From assembly GCA_002490425.1 (NCBI GenBank), contig DKTZ01000034.1:1-20194 (forward strand): a stretch of 20,194 nucleotides of DNA, in the 5' to 3' direction. The position numbers and the translations under genes were made by a program. The stretch is from Ruminococcaceae bacterium UBA7217. Lineage in GTDB: Bacteria; Bacillota; Clostridia; Oscillospirales; Acutalibacteraceae. This document shows, piece by piece, positions 1-5,752 of this stretch. The notes beneath the pieces are model-generated. The model searched no databases, was not told the origin of the DNA, and was given only the letters and a program-made list of their open reading frames with translations. Numbering within the stretch: the stretch's first letter is position 1; each line of letters starts with the position of its first letter.

Positions 1-1019
1 TATTTCTTCTCAAAAATATATATTCTCAGTAATTCTATTATTGTGCAGACAACAAAAACAATTGCTATAACAAATATAGAATACGGAATAAAATATTTAC
101 TTTCTGAATACGCAGCATTTTTAAAAACTGTTTTCCAAATAAACGGTCTAACGTAACCGTTATCGTGTATTAAGTAAACGCCGAATGTAGCAGAAGAAAT
201 AATGTTGATGATGTTATTGGGCTTTACGGTTATCTTTAAAAATCCTAATAGCAGTAAAACTGATATTACAAGTATCGGAAGCTGCTGCATACCGTAAAAG
301 TCTAAAGTTAAAGTCTTAATTTCAAATTTAATAATTAAAAAATAAGAAATCCATGTAATTATTGCAATAATAAAAGACAAAAGAATGTATGTTATACCTT
401 TAATTTCAGATTTTGGACTGTAAAGTCTGATATATCCTGCGAGAGCGTATAGGAACACAAACCATAATAAAGAATTGCTTTGAACAGCTTCACCGGTGAA
501 GGTCGGGATTATGCACCAACATACGCATAAAATAAATAATAAATTTAAGTATGATTTTTTGTCTAAAGATACAAGCAACTTGTTGATAAACGGACACAGT
601 AAATACAAAATAAAATATGTACTGGCGAACCACCATTTTGTGTAAGTAATCGGTAAACATTGTTTAATGAGCTTTTTCACGGCAAATGGTTCAAGACCCG
701 CTAAAACAAAAATTGTATATATTACCACGGAATATGAAAAAATTTGAAACCAAAGCTTAATTGCTTTACTCGTTTTAATTTCTTTTGTGCTAATTAGAAA
801 ATAACCTGATATTAACACGAATATATTAACTCCGATTTTTCCGCCAATTTTAATAAACTGTATCCATAGACTGTTAACCGTTATTATATCAGTAGAAAAA
901 TTAAATCCGCCGTGAACGGCAAAATGGTGTGCAATAATAAATATCATCGCAATTATACGAAGCAGTTCAATGTTTGACTGTCTGTTGATTTTTAGTTTAT
1001 TTTTTATTATGTTTTGCAT
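1..1019 (-). CDS. Acyltransferase family 3 membrane protein, 3' end cut by window edge
   Basis: The minus-strand frame is open from an ATG at 1019 to the left edge, giving 339 codons with no stop. It predicts a polytopic membrane protein with about ten hydrophobic segments. Near the N-terminus, after a short basic stretch, is ELLRIIAMIFIIAHHFAVHG, typical of acyltransferase-3 (AT3) proteins with their conserved Arg and His. It is followed by FVLISGYFLI and, late in the protein, GVYLIHDNGYVRPFIWK, both usual in this family. AT3 proteins transfer acetyl or other acyl groups to sugars of cell-surface polysaccharides at the membrane; the substrate here cannot be told. The last visible residues (LLRIYIFEKK) look like the family's C-terminal end, so only a few codons are probably missing. 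A weak AAGG ribosome site lies just upstream of the ATG. Confidence 0.85.
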   Translation of the reverse strand, partial: MQNIIKNKLKINRQSNIELLRIIAMIFIIAHHFAVHGGFNFSTDIITVNSLWIQFIKIGGKIGVNIFVLISGYFLISTKEIKTSKAIKLWFQIFSYSVVIYTIFVLAGLEPFAVKKLIKQCLPITYTKWWFASTYFILYLLCPFINKLLVSLDKKSYLNLLFILCVCWCIIPTFTGEAVQSNSLLWFVFLYALAGYIRLYSPKSEIKGITYILLSFIIAIITWISYFLIIKFEIKTLTLDFYGMQQLPILVISVLLLLGFLKITVKPNNIINIISSATFGVYLIHDNGYVRPFIWKTVFKNAAYSESKYFIPYSIFVIAIVFVVCTIIELLRIYIFEKK

Positions 1020-1126
1020 ATTTTTCAACCTTATTACGTTATTTGTTAAGCAATTTCAAAATTCATCGTCAGTGTATTATGATATTTCTGTTATCGGCGT
1101 TTTCTTATAGTTAAAAAAATGATTTT

Positions 1127-1408
1127 TTAATCTTTCCAATTCCACCACTTAAGCTTTTCCGGCTCACGGACACTGTTGTTTGCGTAATATACAGCTAAGC
1201 GAAAAACATACAATACGCACCTATCGTCTTGAAATCCCTTAACAGAACAGTCCTTCAAAAACAATTCTTCAGGATTTTTTCCAACCAAATCGTCAATCGT
1301 AAATATGCCTATGTTAAAAAAGTGCTGTTCCATATTTTTCCCAACGCCGGGTATATTTTTTAAATCATTTTTACTAAGCTTTGTGTTTTTAGACATATCT
1401 AAGACCAT
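1127..1408 (-). CDS. Cdd1-family helix-hairpin-helix protein
   Basis: This is a 93-residue soluble protein. Residues about 15-45 contain a helix-hairpin-helix (NIPGVGKNMEQHFFNIGI, then TIDDLVGKNPEEL). The C-terminal half carries DDRCVLYVFRLAVYYA and ends in LKWWNWKD. This combination is characteristic of the small Cdd1 ('pathogenicity locus') family, related to the C-terminal domain of TfoX-like proteins; the molecular function is not established, though HhH motifs usually contact nucleic acid. An alternative start is the ATG at 1396 (MSKNTK); neither start has a strong ribosome site. It lies 29 bases downstream of the GNAT gene on the same strand, so the two may be co-transcribed. Only an AT-only inverted repeat is seen at its 3' end. 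Confidence 0.75.
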   Translation of the reverse strand: MVLDMSKNTKLSKNDLKNIPGVGKNMEQHFFNIGIFTIDDLVGKNPEELFLKDCSVKGFQDDRCVLYVFRLAVYYANNSVREPEKLKWWNWKD

Positions 1409-1437
1409 CGTTTCAAAATAATTTCTATTATTTTAGA

Positions 1438-1962
1438 TTATAATATAACTTTCGCAATAGGGACTGAGATAATATACTTTTCTTTTTTGAAATCTCCTAT
1501 TATTTTCCCGCCGTTTTTTATCATAATCTTTACAGTTGCTTCATTGGTTTTTAACGGAAATAACTTTATTTCTTTATATCCGAAGTCTTTACATTTTTTC
1601 AGTAATTCTTTAAAAAGAATATTTCCGTATCCTTTTCCGCGATATTCTTTTGAAATACCATATCCGAGATTTCCTGCTCCGATAACGGTTTCTAAATACT
1701 CAGATGACGAATGTCTTATTCTTCCGTATCCTACAGGGAATCTGTTTATATACAAAACATATGTAGTATATGGTATCCAGCCCTTTGGTAAATCGATACC
1801 CCGAGAATGATTATCCACATCTTGTAACCATTTTTTATACGCATTGTAAGATAAATTATATGCAGAATTCGTAAACCCGTTTTCCACCTCAAGAATACCT
1901 TGCAGCATTTTATATTCAGGTTCGCCCATATCAATATTTACTTGCTTTAGTTCTGCGTTCAT
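1438..1962 (-). CDS. GNAT-family N-acetyltransferase
   Basis: The protein has 174 residues, the usual size of a single-domain GNAT enzyme. The acetyl-CoA pyrophosphate-binding signature is at residues about 100-120: GYGISKEYRGKGYGNILFKE, with the R-G-K-G-Y-G core at 108-113. The strand before it (VGYGRIRHSS) and the later KTNEATVKIMIKNGGKIIG also fit the fold, the latter resembling the 'N..s..ie.nGF' region of GNATs. It resembles predicted acetyltransferases of the COG3981 type, whose substrates are unknown. A TATAAT at 2010-2015 on the minus strand could be its -10 box, but no good -35 is seen. It is likely co-transcribed with the downstream helix-hairpin-helix gene. Confidence 0.82.
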   Translation of the reverse strand: MNAELKQVNIDMGEPEYKMLQGILEVENGFTNSAYNLSYNAYKKWLQDVDNHSRGIDLPKGWIPYTTYVLYINRFPVGYGRIRHSSSEYLETVIGAGNLGYGISKEYRGKGYGNILFKELLKKCKDFGYKEIKLFPLKTNEATVKIMIKNGGKIIGDFKKEKYIISVPIAKVIL

Positions 1963-2034
1963 TATTACTTCACAATAAATTACTGTTTATCACTCTGATT
2001 AACACTTATATTATACTGCTAAAAAATAAAAAAG

Positions 2035-2051
2035 GCAAGGCAAAGCCTTGC
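2035..2051 (-). terminator. Intrinsic terminator (second of a tandem pair)
   Basis: A perfect 7-bp stem, GCAAGGC with GCCTTGC around a 3-base loop. Read on the minus strand it is followed by C, six T, A and six T (2033-2021). It serves the gene ending at 2136 and insulates the GNAT gene downstream. Confidence 0.75.
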
Positions 2052-2070
2052 AAAAACCTCATTATAAAAA

Positions 2071-2085
2071 CTTTGCGAAGCAAAG
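2071..2085 (-). terminator. Intrinsic terminator (first of a tandem pair)
   Basis: A short perfect stem, CTTTGC with GCAAAG around a TTC loop, followed on the minus strand by five T (2070-2066). It is the first hairpin met after the stop codon of the gene ending at 2136. It is weaker than the one at 2035-2051. Confidence 0.55.
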
Positions 2086-2135
2086 CCACCGATTTTTGGG
2101 CAATGGGACGCAAAGGTGTTTTAGAAGGTGGAAAA

Positions 2136-2603
2136 TCAACAAGCATAATTTTTTTTGATTATTTTAAAGGTATTTGATGCCGATTTAACAAATGAGCCCT
2201 CAAAACAGTATTCTTTATTCCACGCATAAATGCGAAATGTCTTTTGACTAATATCGAGATGTGGGTATCCAAAATATATTCGTAAAGTATCATAAGACAA
2301 ATTTTCAAGAAGATTGGTTTCGATTTGTCCTCCAAAGCTATTTTTCCCATTCTCGTAAAACTCAATGGCGGCAATGCTTGCATCAGCAAATTTTGAGACT
2401 ATATCAATTAGATCCTCATCCTCACTAATGTGAAGATGCTGTGTAGCGAAAGTAACAATGTATTCCTGCATATCTGATTCATAGTACACTTTAATCGGCT
2501 CACGAAAACCATTTTTCAAAATGGCTATATATTCTACGCCCTGCTCATTACCCCGTTCTATCTCGTAGTCAGAAAATTTTTTATTTATAGAATCAAACTT
2601 CAT
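2136..2603 (-). CDS. Hypothetical protein, 155 aa
   Basis: I do not recognise this protein. The start is set at the ATG at 2603 because a strong Shine-Dalgarno (GGAAGGTG) sits eight bases upstream. The frame stays open further upstream, but that part runs through the tRNA-Ser gene and its terminator and is not coding. The product looks soluble and acidic, without signal peptide or membrane segment. It begins MKFDSINKKFSDYEIERG, is rich in aromatic and acidic residues, and ends KSASNTFKIIKKNYAC. The strand-like pattern (GVEYIAILKNG, EPIKVYYESDMQEYIVTFA) suggests an alpha/beta fold. It lies between the tRNA terminator and two tandem terminators, so it looks like a single-gene unit or is reached by read-through from the tRNA. 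A TATAAT at 2632-2637 could be a -10, with no clear -35. Confidence 0.7.
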   Translation of the reverse strand: MKFDSINKKFSDYEIERGNEQGVEYIAILKNGFREPIKVYYESDMQEYIVTFATQHLHISEDEDLIDIVSKFADASIAAIEFYENGKNSFGGQIETNLLENLSYDTLRIYFGYPHLDISQKTFRIYAWNKEYCFEGSFVKSASNTFKIIKKNYAC

Positions 2604-2638
2604 TGCGCTAACACCTTCCGTTAACAGTATTATTATAG

Positions 2639-2678
2639 AAAAATCACAACCGCAACCTTGTATCAAGGTTGCGGTTGT
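2639..2678 (-). terminator. Intrinsic terminator of tRNA-Ser
   Basis: A perfect 15-bp stem (2646-2660 with 2664-2678, sequence ACAACCGCAACCTTG and its complement) around a 3-base loop. On the minus strand it is followed by GA and five T. It starts four bases after the encoded CCA of the tRNA. Confidence 0.9.
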
Positions 2679-2682
2679 TACT

Positions 2683-2775
2683 TGGCGGAGAGCAAGGGAT
2701 TCGAACCCTCGAAACCGTTTTAGCAGTTTACACGATTTCCAATCGTGCTCCTTCGACCAGCTCGGACAACTCTCC
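2683..2775 (-). tRNA. tRNA-Ser(GGA)
   Basis: On the minus strand a 93-nt class II tRNA folds. The acceptor 5' strand GGAGAGT pairs with GCTCTCC, followed by discriminator G and an encoded CCA. The anticodon stem CACGA/TCGTG encloses loop TTGGAAA, giving anticodon GGA (plus-strand 2738-2740), which reads UCC and UCU serine codons. A long variable arm lies between the anticodon stem and the T arm (GAGGGTTCGAATCCCT), as expected for tRNA-Ser. Promoter and terminator of its own flank it, so it is a single-tRNA transcription unit. Confidence 0.97.
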
Positions 2776-2790
2776 GTGTCAACGCTCAAT

Positions 2791-2819
2791 ATTATATAGG
2801 ATAATTTTAATAAAATCAA
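2791..2819 (-). promoter_or_regulatory. Promoter of tRNA-Ser
   Basis: On the minus strand, -35 TTGATT (2819-2814) and -10 TATAAT (2796-2791) are separated by 17 bases and end 15 bases upstream of the mature tRNA 5' end. Confidence 0.75.
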
Positions 2820-2836
2820 GTCTTTTTTATTTTTCG

Positions 2837-2865
2837 TTGCATTATTTTCTTTTAGATGCTATAAT
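2837..2865 (+). promoter_or_regulatory. Promoter of the membrane-anchored Cys/His protein gene
   Basis: TTGCAT (2837-2842) and TATAAT (2860-2865) are separated by exactly 17 bases. The predicted transcript start near 2872 leaves only about 15 bases before the ATG at 2887, so the ribosome site GGGTGA would lie at the very 5' end of the mRNA. Confidence 0.7.
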
Positions 2866-2886
2866 TTTTTCGGGTGAATAGACAAA

Positions 2887-3411
2887 ATGAATGAGAAAGA
2901 TAATGAATCCAAGCTTAAAAGATTTATTAAAGATGCGTTTACGAGCGAGGCAAAGGTTTCAAGAATCCCGTATTATTTCTTTGGAATATGTGTTTTACTG
3001 ACGGTAATTTGCGTACAGCTTAACATTGCAAACCGTTATTTAAAACGAATTGCGGCAGGCGGATTAGGTACATACAGCTTTGAAATCGACAGTAAATCAA
3101 ATGACCCTAACGAGGTTTTTGTTGAAAAAACGGACGAGTCTGAAACTGAAACCGTTTCCGAAAATAAGCCTTCCGAATCAAATACTGTTTCAGAATCAAA
3201 AAGTGACAGTACAACAACCACAACGACAAAACCTCAGACAAGTGTAAGAACTTACGTTATAAACACAAGCAGTAAGAAAATTCACTATCCAAGCTGCAGC
3301 TATGCCTCAAACATAAAGGATGAAAACAAGCTGACCGTAAATTTAACGCAGGACGAGCTTAAAAGTCAATACCTGTCTAACGGATATGTGTTTTGCAGTA
3401 AGTGCGGATAA
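2887..3411 (+). CDS. Single-pass membrane protein with Ser/Thr-rich linker and Cys/His tail
   Basis: The 174-residue protein has three parts. Residues 1-27 are charged and cytoplasmic. Residues about 28-48 (IPYYFFGICVLLTVICVQL) form one membrane segment. Residues about 65-120 are a low-complexity acidic, Ser/Thr-rich linker, presumably extracellular. Residues 121-174 form a compact tail with H133-x3-C137 and C170-x2-C173, in the context SKKIHYPSCSYASNI and GYVFCSKCG. The spacing resembles the small domain found at the C-terminus of some secreted nucleases and related to the Ada metal-binding domain (SKxxHxxxC ... GYxxCxxC). Zinc binding is therefore plausible but inferred. No catalytic domain is present and the function is unknown. 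It has its own promoter and lies just upstream of the aromatic operon, but is not part of it. Confidence 0.75.
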   Translation: MNEKDNESKLKRFIKDAFTSEAKVSRIPYYFFGICVLLTVICVQLNIANRYLKRIAAGGLGTYSFEIDSKSNDPNEVFVEKTDESETETVSENKPSESNTVSESKSDSTTTTTTKPQTSVRTYVINTSSKKIHYPSCSYASNIKDENKLTVNLTQDELKSQYLSNGYVFCSKCG

Positions 3412-3436
3412 TTTTTATAAAACTGTATAAAAATAC

Positions 3437-3465
3437 TTGACAAATAAATAAAATGAGAGTATCAT
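3437..3465 (+). promoter_or_regulatory. Promoter of the aromatic amino acid operon
   Basis: A consensus -35 TTGACA (3437-3442) and a near-consensus -10 TATCAT (3460-3465) are separated by 17 bases. The predicted start near 3472 leaves about 24 bases before the leader-peptide ATG and about 160 bases before pheA. No other comparable promoter was noticed between here and the DAHP synthase gene. Confidence 0.85.
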
Positions 3466-3495
3466 ATCTTCAATTTCTGAAAAGGAGCGCTTACA

Positions 3496-3546
3496 ATGTT
3501 TTTCAATTGCTATTTTTACTATTACTTTATCAGTGCGATTGATTAA
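3496..3546 (+). CDS. Phe/Tyr-rich attenuator leader peptide
   Basis: A 16-codon reading frame encodes MFFNCYFYYYFISAID and ends in TAA. It has four Phe (residues 2, 3, 7, 11) and four Tyr (6, 8, 9, 10), eight aromatic codons within the first eleven. Its ribosome site, AAAGGAG, is well placed eight bases before the ATG. It lies between the operon promoter and an intrinsic terminator that precedes pheA. This is the organisation of classic ribosome-mediated attenuators such as the E. coli pheA leader. Stalling at the aromatic codons when charged tRNA-Phe or tRNA-Tyr is scarce would favour read-through. The presence of both residues fits an operon that makes both. It is too short for standard gene callers. 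Expression is inferred, not shown. Confidence 0.88.
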   Translation: MFFNCYFYYYFISAID

Positions 3547-3587
3547 ACATTGTGTGCAGTTACAAAATGTTTTTTCAACCGCTTATT
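3545..3587 (+). promoter_or_regulatory. Candidate alternative RNA pairings of the attenuator
   Basis: Two mutually exclusive structures can be drawn. First, AAACATT (3545-3551) pairs with AATGTTT (3566-3572), extended by TGT/ACA past one mismatch, around a GCAGTT loop. Second, the 3552-3561 segment (GTGTGCAGTT) pairs imperfectly with the left arm of the terminator (AACCGCTTAT, 3577-3586), with two mismatches and two G-U pairs. A ribosome at the leader stop codon would cover 3552-3561 and leave the terminator free; one stalled at Phe/Tyr codons would leave it exposed. The second pairing is weak and was drawn by eye, so the antiterminator is tentative. Confidence 0.4.
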
Positions 3588-3614
3588 TCGCTGTGAATAA
3601 GCGGTTATTTTTTT
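3577..3614 (+). terminator. Attenuator terminator upstream of pheA
   Basis: A perfect 11-bp stem (AACCGCTTATT, 3577-3587, with its complement at 3596-3606) and 8-base loop is followed by A and seven T (3608-3614). It lies between the leader peptide stop and the pheA ribosome site. A strong intrinsic terminator inside the 5' leader of an eight-gene operon indicates conditional termination. Confidence 0.9.
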
Positions 3615-3632
3615 GTTTTGAGGTGGCAAAAT

Positions 3633-4721
3633 ATGACCGATATTGAAAATGCAAGAAGAATAATCGACGAAGCTGATAAAGAGATTGCAGAGCTTTTTAT
3701 TAAAAGAATGGGTGCTGTTAAAACAGTAGCCGAATATAAAGGCGAACGGGGACTTCCGATTTACGATGAAGAAAGAGAAAAACTGATTTTAAAAAGAAAT
3801 GTTGAACGTCTTGAATGTGATGAATTAAAATCGTATTACGATATACTTTTAAGGTCGTTTATTGACGTTTCAAAGAAGTATCAGGAAAATTTACTTTCGG
3901 GTATGAAAATTGCCTTCTGCGGAATTGAGGGCGCTTTTGCTGAGATTGCGGCGAAGAGCATTTTTCCACAGGGCAGAACAATTTCGTTTTCCGATTTTGA
4001 TTCAGCATATAAATCAGTTTTGGACGGCGATTGCGACTGTTGTGTGCTTCCGATTGAAAACAGTTATGCAGGAGAGGTCGGACAGGTTATTGACCTTATG
4101 TTCAGCGGTGACCTTACCGTAAACGGTATTTACGATATGCCCGTAAAGCAAAATCTCATTGGCATTAAAGGTGCAACGCTTGAAAACATTGATACGGTCA
4201 TAAGCCATCCTCAGGCACTTTCACAATGTAATGTTTATATTAAGGAACATGGATTTGTAAGCGAACAGGCGACAAACACAGCCGTTGCCGCAAAAAAGGT
4301 TGCGGAAATGAATGACATTTCAGTAGCGGCAATTGCAAGTAAAGAAACAGCATCTGTTTACGGTCTTGATGTTATCGACCATGACATAAACGAGAGCGCT
4401 GTTAACACAACAAGATTTGCGGTATTTTCAAAATCCGTTGCAAATAACAGCAGTGCAAACGGCAAATTTATTTTACTTTTCACTGTAAACAATGTTGTCG
4501 GAGCGCTTGCAAAGGCTGTTAATATTATTTGTGCACACGGCTTTAATATGCGAATACTCAGAAGCCGTCCTGTTAAGAATGTTCCGTGGCAGTATTATTT
4601 TTATGTTGAGGCTGAGGGAGACCAAAGCAGTGACGAGGGTCAGCGAATGCTTAATGAGCTTTCCGTTTGCTGTGAAAAATTAAAGATTGCTGGTAATTTT
4701 TCTGAAGCAAAATCTATCTGA
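3633..4721 (+). CDS. pheA: Bifunctional chorismate mutase / prephenate dehydratase
   Basis: A 362-residue P-protein converts chorismate to prephenate and then to phenylpyruvate, the committed steps to phenylalanine. Residues 1-85 are an AroQ-type helical chorismate mutase. Residues about 91-268 are prephenate dehydratase, beginning MKIAFCGIEGAF, with LPIENSYAGEVGQVIDLM, SHPQALSQC and the catalytic NTTRF (258-262). Residues about 278-345 are an ACT domain with VVGAL (288-292) and SRP (311-313) followed by a YYFYVEAEG strand, the usual Phe-binding elements. The ESRP motif of many relatives reads RSRP here. The start is the ATG at 3633, preceded by GAGGTGG; a TTG 15 bases upstream is unlikely because it overlaps that site. 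It is the first gene after the attenuator. Confidence 0.95.
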   Translation: MTDIENARRIIDEADKEIAELFIKRMGAVKTVAEYKGERGLPIYDEEREKLILKRNVERLECDELKSYYDILLRSFIDVSKKYQENLLSGMKIAFCGIEGAFAEIAAKSIFPQGRTISFSDFDSAYKSVLDGDCDCCVLPIENSYAGEVGQVIDLMFSGDLTVNGIYDMPVKQNLIGIKGATLENIDTVISHPQALSQCNVYIKEHGFVSEQATNTAVAAKKVAEMNDISVAAIASKETASVYGLDVIDHDINESAVNTTRFAVFSKSVANNSSANGKFILLFTVNNVVGALAKAVNIICAHGFNMRILRSRPVKNVPWQYYFYVEAEGDQSSDEGQRMLNELSVCCEKLKIAGNFSEAKSI

Positions 4722-4734
4722 AAAGGTGATATAA

Positions 4735-5748
4735 ATGAAAACACGGGTGAATTTAGGTGCCGACAGCTACGATATAATTATTGAACGAGGCGCAATATAC
4801 AAATTCGCTGAATTAACCGATATAAATGGCAAGGTTTTAATTGTAACGGACAGCGGAGTTCCGAAAGAATATTCCGAACGATTGGCAAGACAGTTTGATG
4901 AAAGTTTTATTTATACATTTCCTGAGGGTGAAAAGAGCAAAAGTCTTGCCGAATTCGGTAAAATACAGTCTTATTTCCTTAAAAACGGATTTACACGTAA
5001 AGACAGCGTTATTGCTTGCGGCGGCGGTGTAGTTGGTGACCTTGCAGGATTTGCTTCTGCCTGTTTTATGAGAGGCATTGATTTTTATAATTTTCCGACA
5101 ACTGTTCTTTCACAGGTTGACTCCTCAATCGGCGGTAAAACTGCCGTTGACCTTGACGGAATTAAAAATATTGTAGGTGCATTTTATCAGCCGAAAGCAG
5201 TCATTATTGACCCCGATGTGCTGGGTAGCTTGCCTGACCGCCAAATTTCAAACGGACTTGCAGAGGCTGTCAAAATGAGCCTTACATCTGACAAAGAACT
5301 TTTTGAAATGTTTGAAAATGAAAACATAATAGAAAATATTGACGAAATTTTATTTAAGGCTATTGAGATAAAGCGGAAAGTCGTTGAGCAGGATGTTAAG
5401 GAATCGGGACTTCGTATGATTCTTAATTTCGGTCACACAATCGGTCACGGAATCGAAAGCGAAGAGGGACTTCACGGGCTTTACCACGGCGAATGTGTTG
5501 CCCTTGGAATGATTCCTATGTGCAGTGAAAATGTACGCAAAAGGCTTATTTCGGTTCTGCATAAACTTAATTTGCCGACAGAAATTAAAGTTAATTCCGA
5601 TAAGGTAATTTCAGCTGTTATTCACGATAAAAAAATGCGTGACAATACCGTAAATGCAGTTATGGTTAACGATATAGGTTCTTTTGAAATACGGAAAATG
5701 ACCGTGAATGAAATTGAGCAAAGGCTTTCTGCTGTTATTGTGGGGTGA
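4735..5748 (+). CDS. aroB: 3-dehydroquinate synthase
   Basis: A 337-residue enzyme for step 2 of the shikimate pathway, turning DAHP into 3-dehydroquinate with NAD and a divalent metal. The nucleotide loop GGGVVGDLAGF is at 96-106. PTTVLSQVDSSIGGKTAVD (121-139) holds substrate-binding residues. The metal ligands of the family fit Glu177 (LAEAVK), His234 (NFGHTIGHGIE) and His251 (LYHGECVALGM). The start has AAGGTGAT eight bases upstream, and the gene follows pheA by 13 bases. It is slightly shorter than the common 350-360 residues, mainly from a compact C-terminus. Confidence 0.96.
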   Translation: MKTRVNLGADSYDIIIERGAIYKFAELTDINGKVLIVTDSGVPKEYSERLARQFDESFIYTFPEGEKSKSLAEFGKIQSYFLKNGFTRKDSVIACGGGVVGDLAGFASACFMRGIDFYNFPTTVLSQVDSSIGGKTAVDLDGIKNIVGAFYQPKAVIIDPDVLGSLPDRQISNGLAEAVKMSLTSDKELFEMFENENIIENIDEILFKAIEIKRKVVEQDVKESGLRMILNFGHTIGHGIESEEGLHGLYHGECVALGMIPMCSENVRKRLISVLHKLNLPTEIKVNSDKVISAVIHDKKMRDNTVNAVMVNDIGSFEIRKMTVNEIEQRLSAVIVG

Positions 5749-5752
5749 AATA

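Noticed and set aside
1114..1130. AT-only inverted repeat at the end of the helix-hairpin-helix gene
   Set aside because: A stem of only A-T pairs is too weak to call a terminator.
1487..1810. 107-codon plus-strand frame
   Set aside because: It is the antisense shadow of the GNAT gene, with no ribosome site and low-complexity hydrophobic composition.
2604..2819. N-terminal extension of the 155-aa hypothetical protein
   Set aside because: The open frame runs through the tRNA terminator and the tRNA-Ser gene; the strong ribosome site is at the ATG at 2603.
2669..2881. 70-codon plus-strand frame
   Set aside because: It is antisense to tRNA-Ser and its product is the familiar spurious translation of a tRNA complement.
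3466..3614. T-box riboswitch before pheA
   Set aside because: The leader is only about 140 nt, lacks a Stem I and the AGGGTGGNACCGCG box; AACCGC in the terminator arm is only a superficial match. The Phe/Tyr peptide explains the region better.
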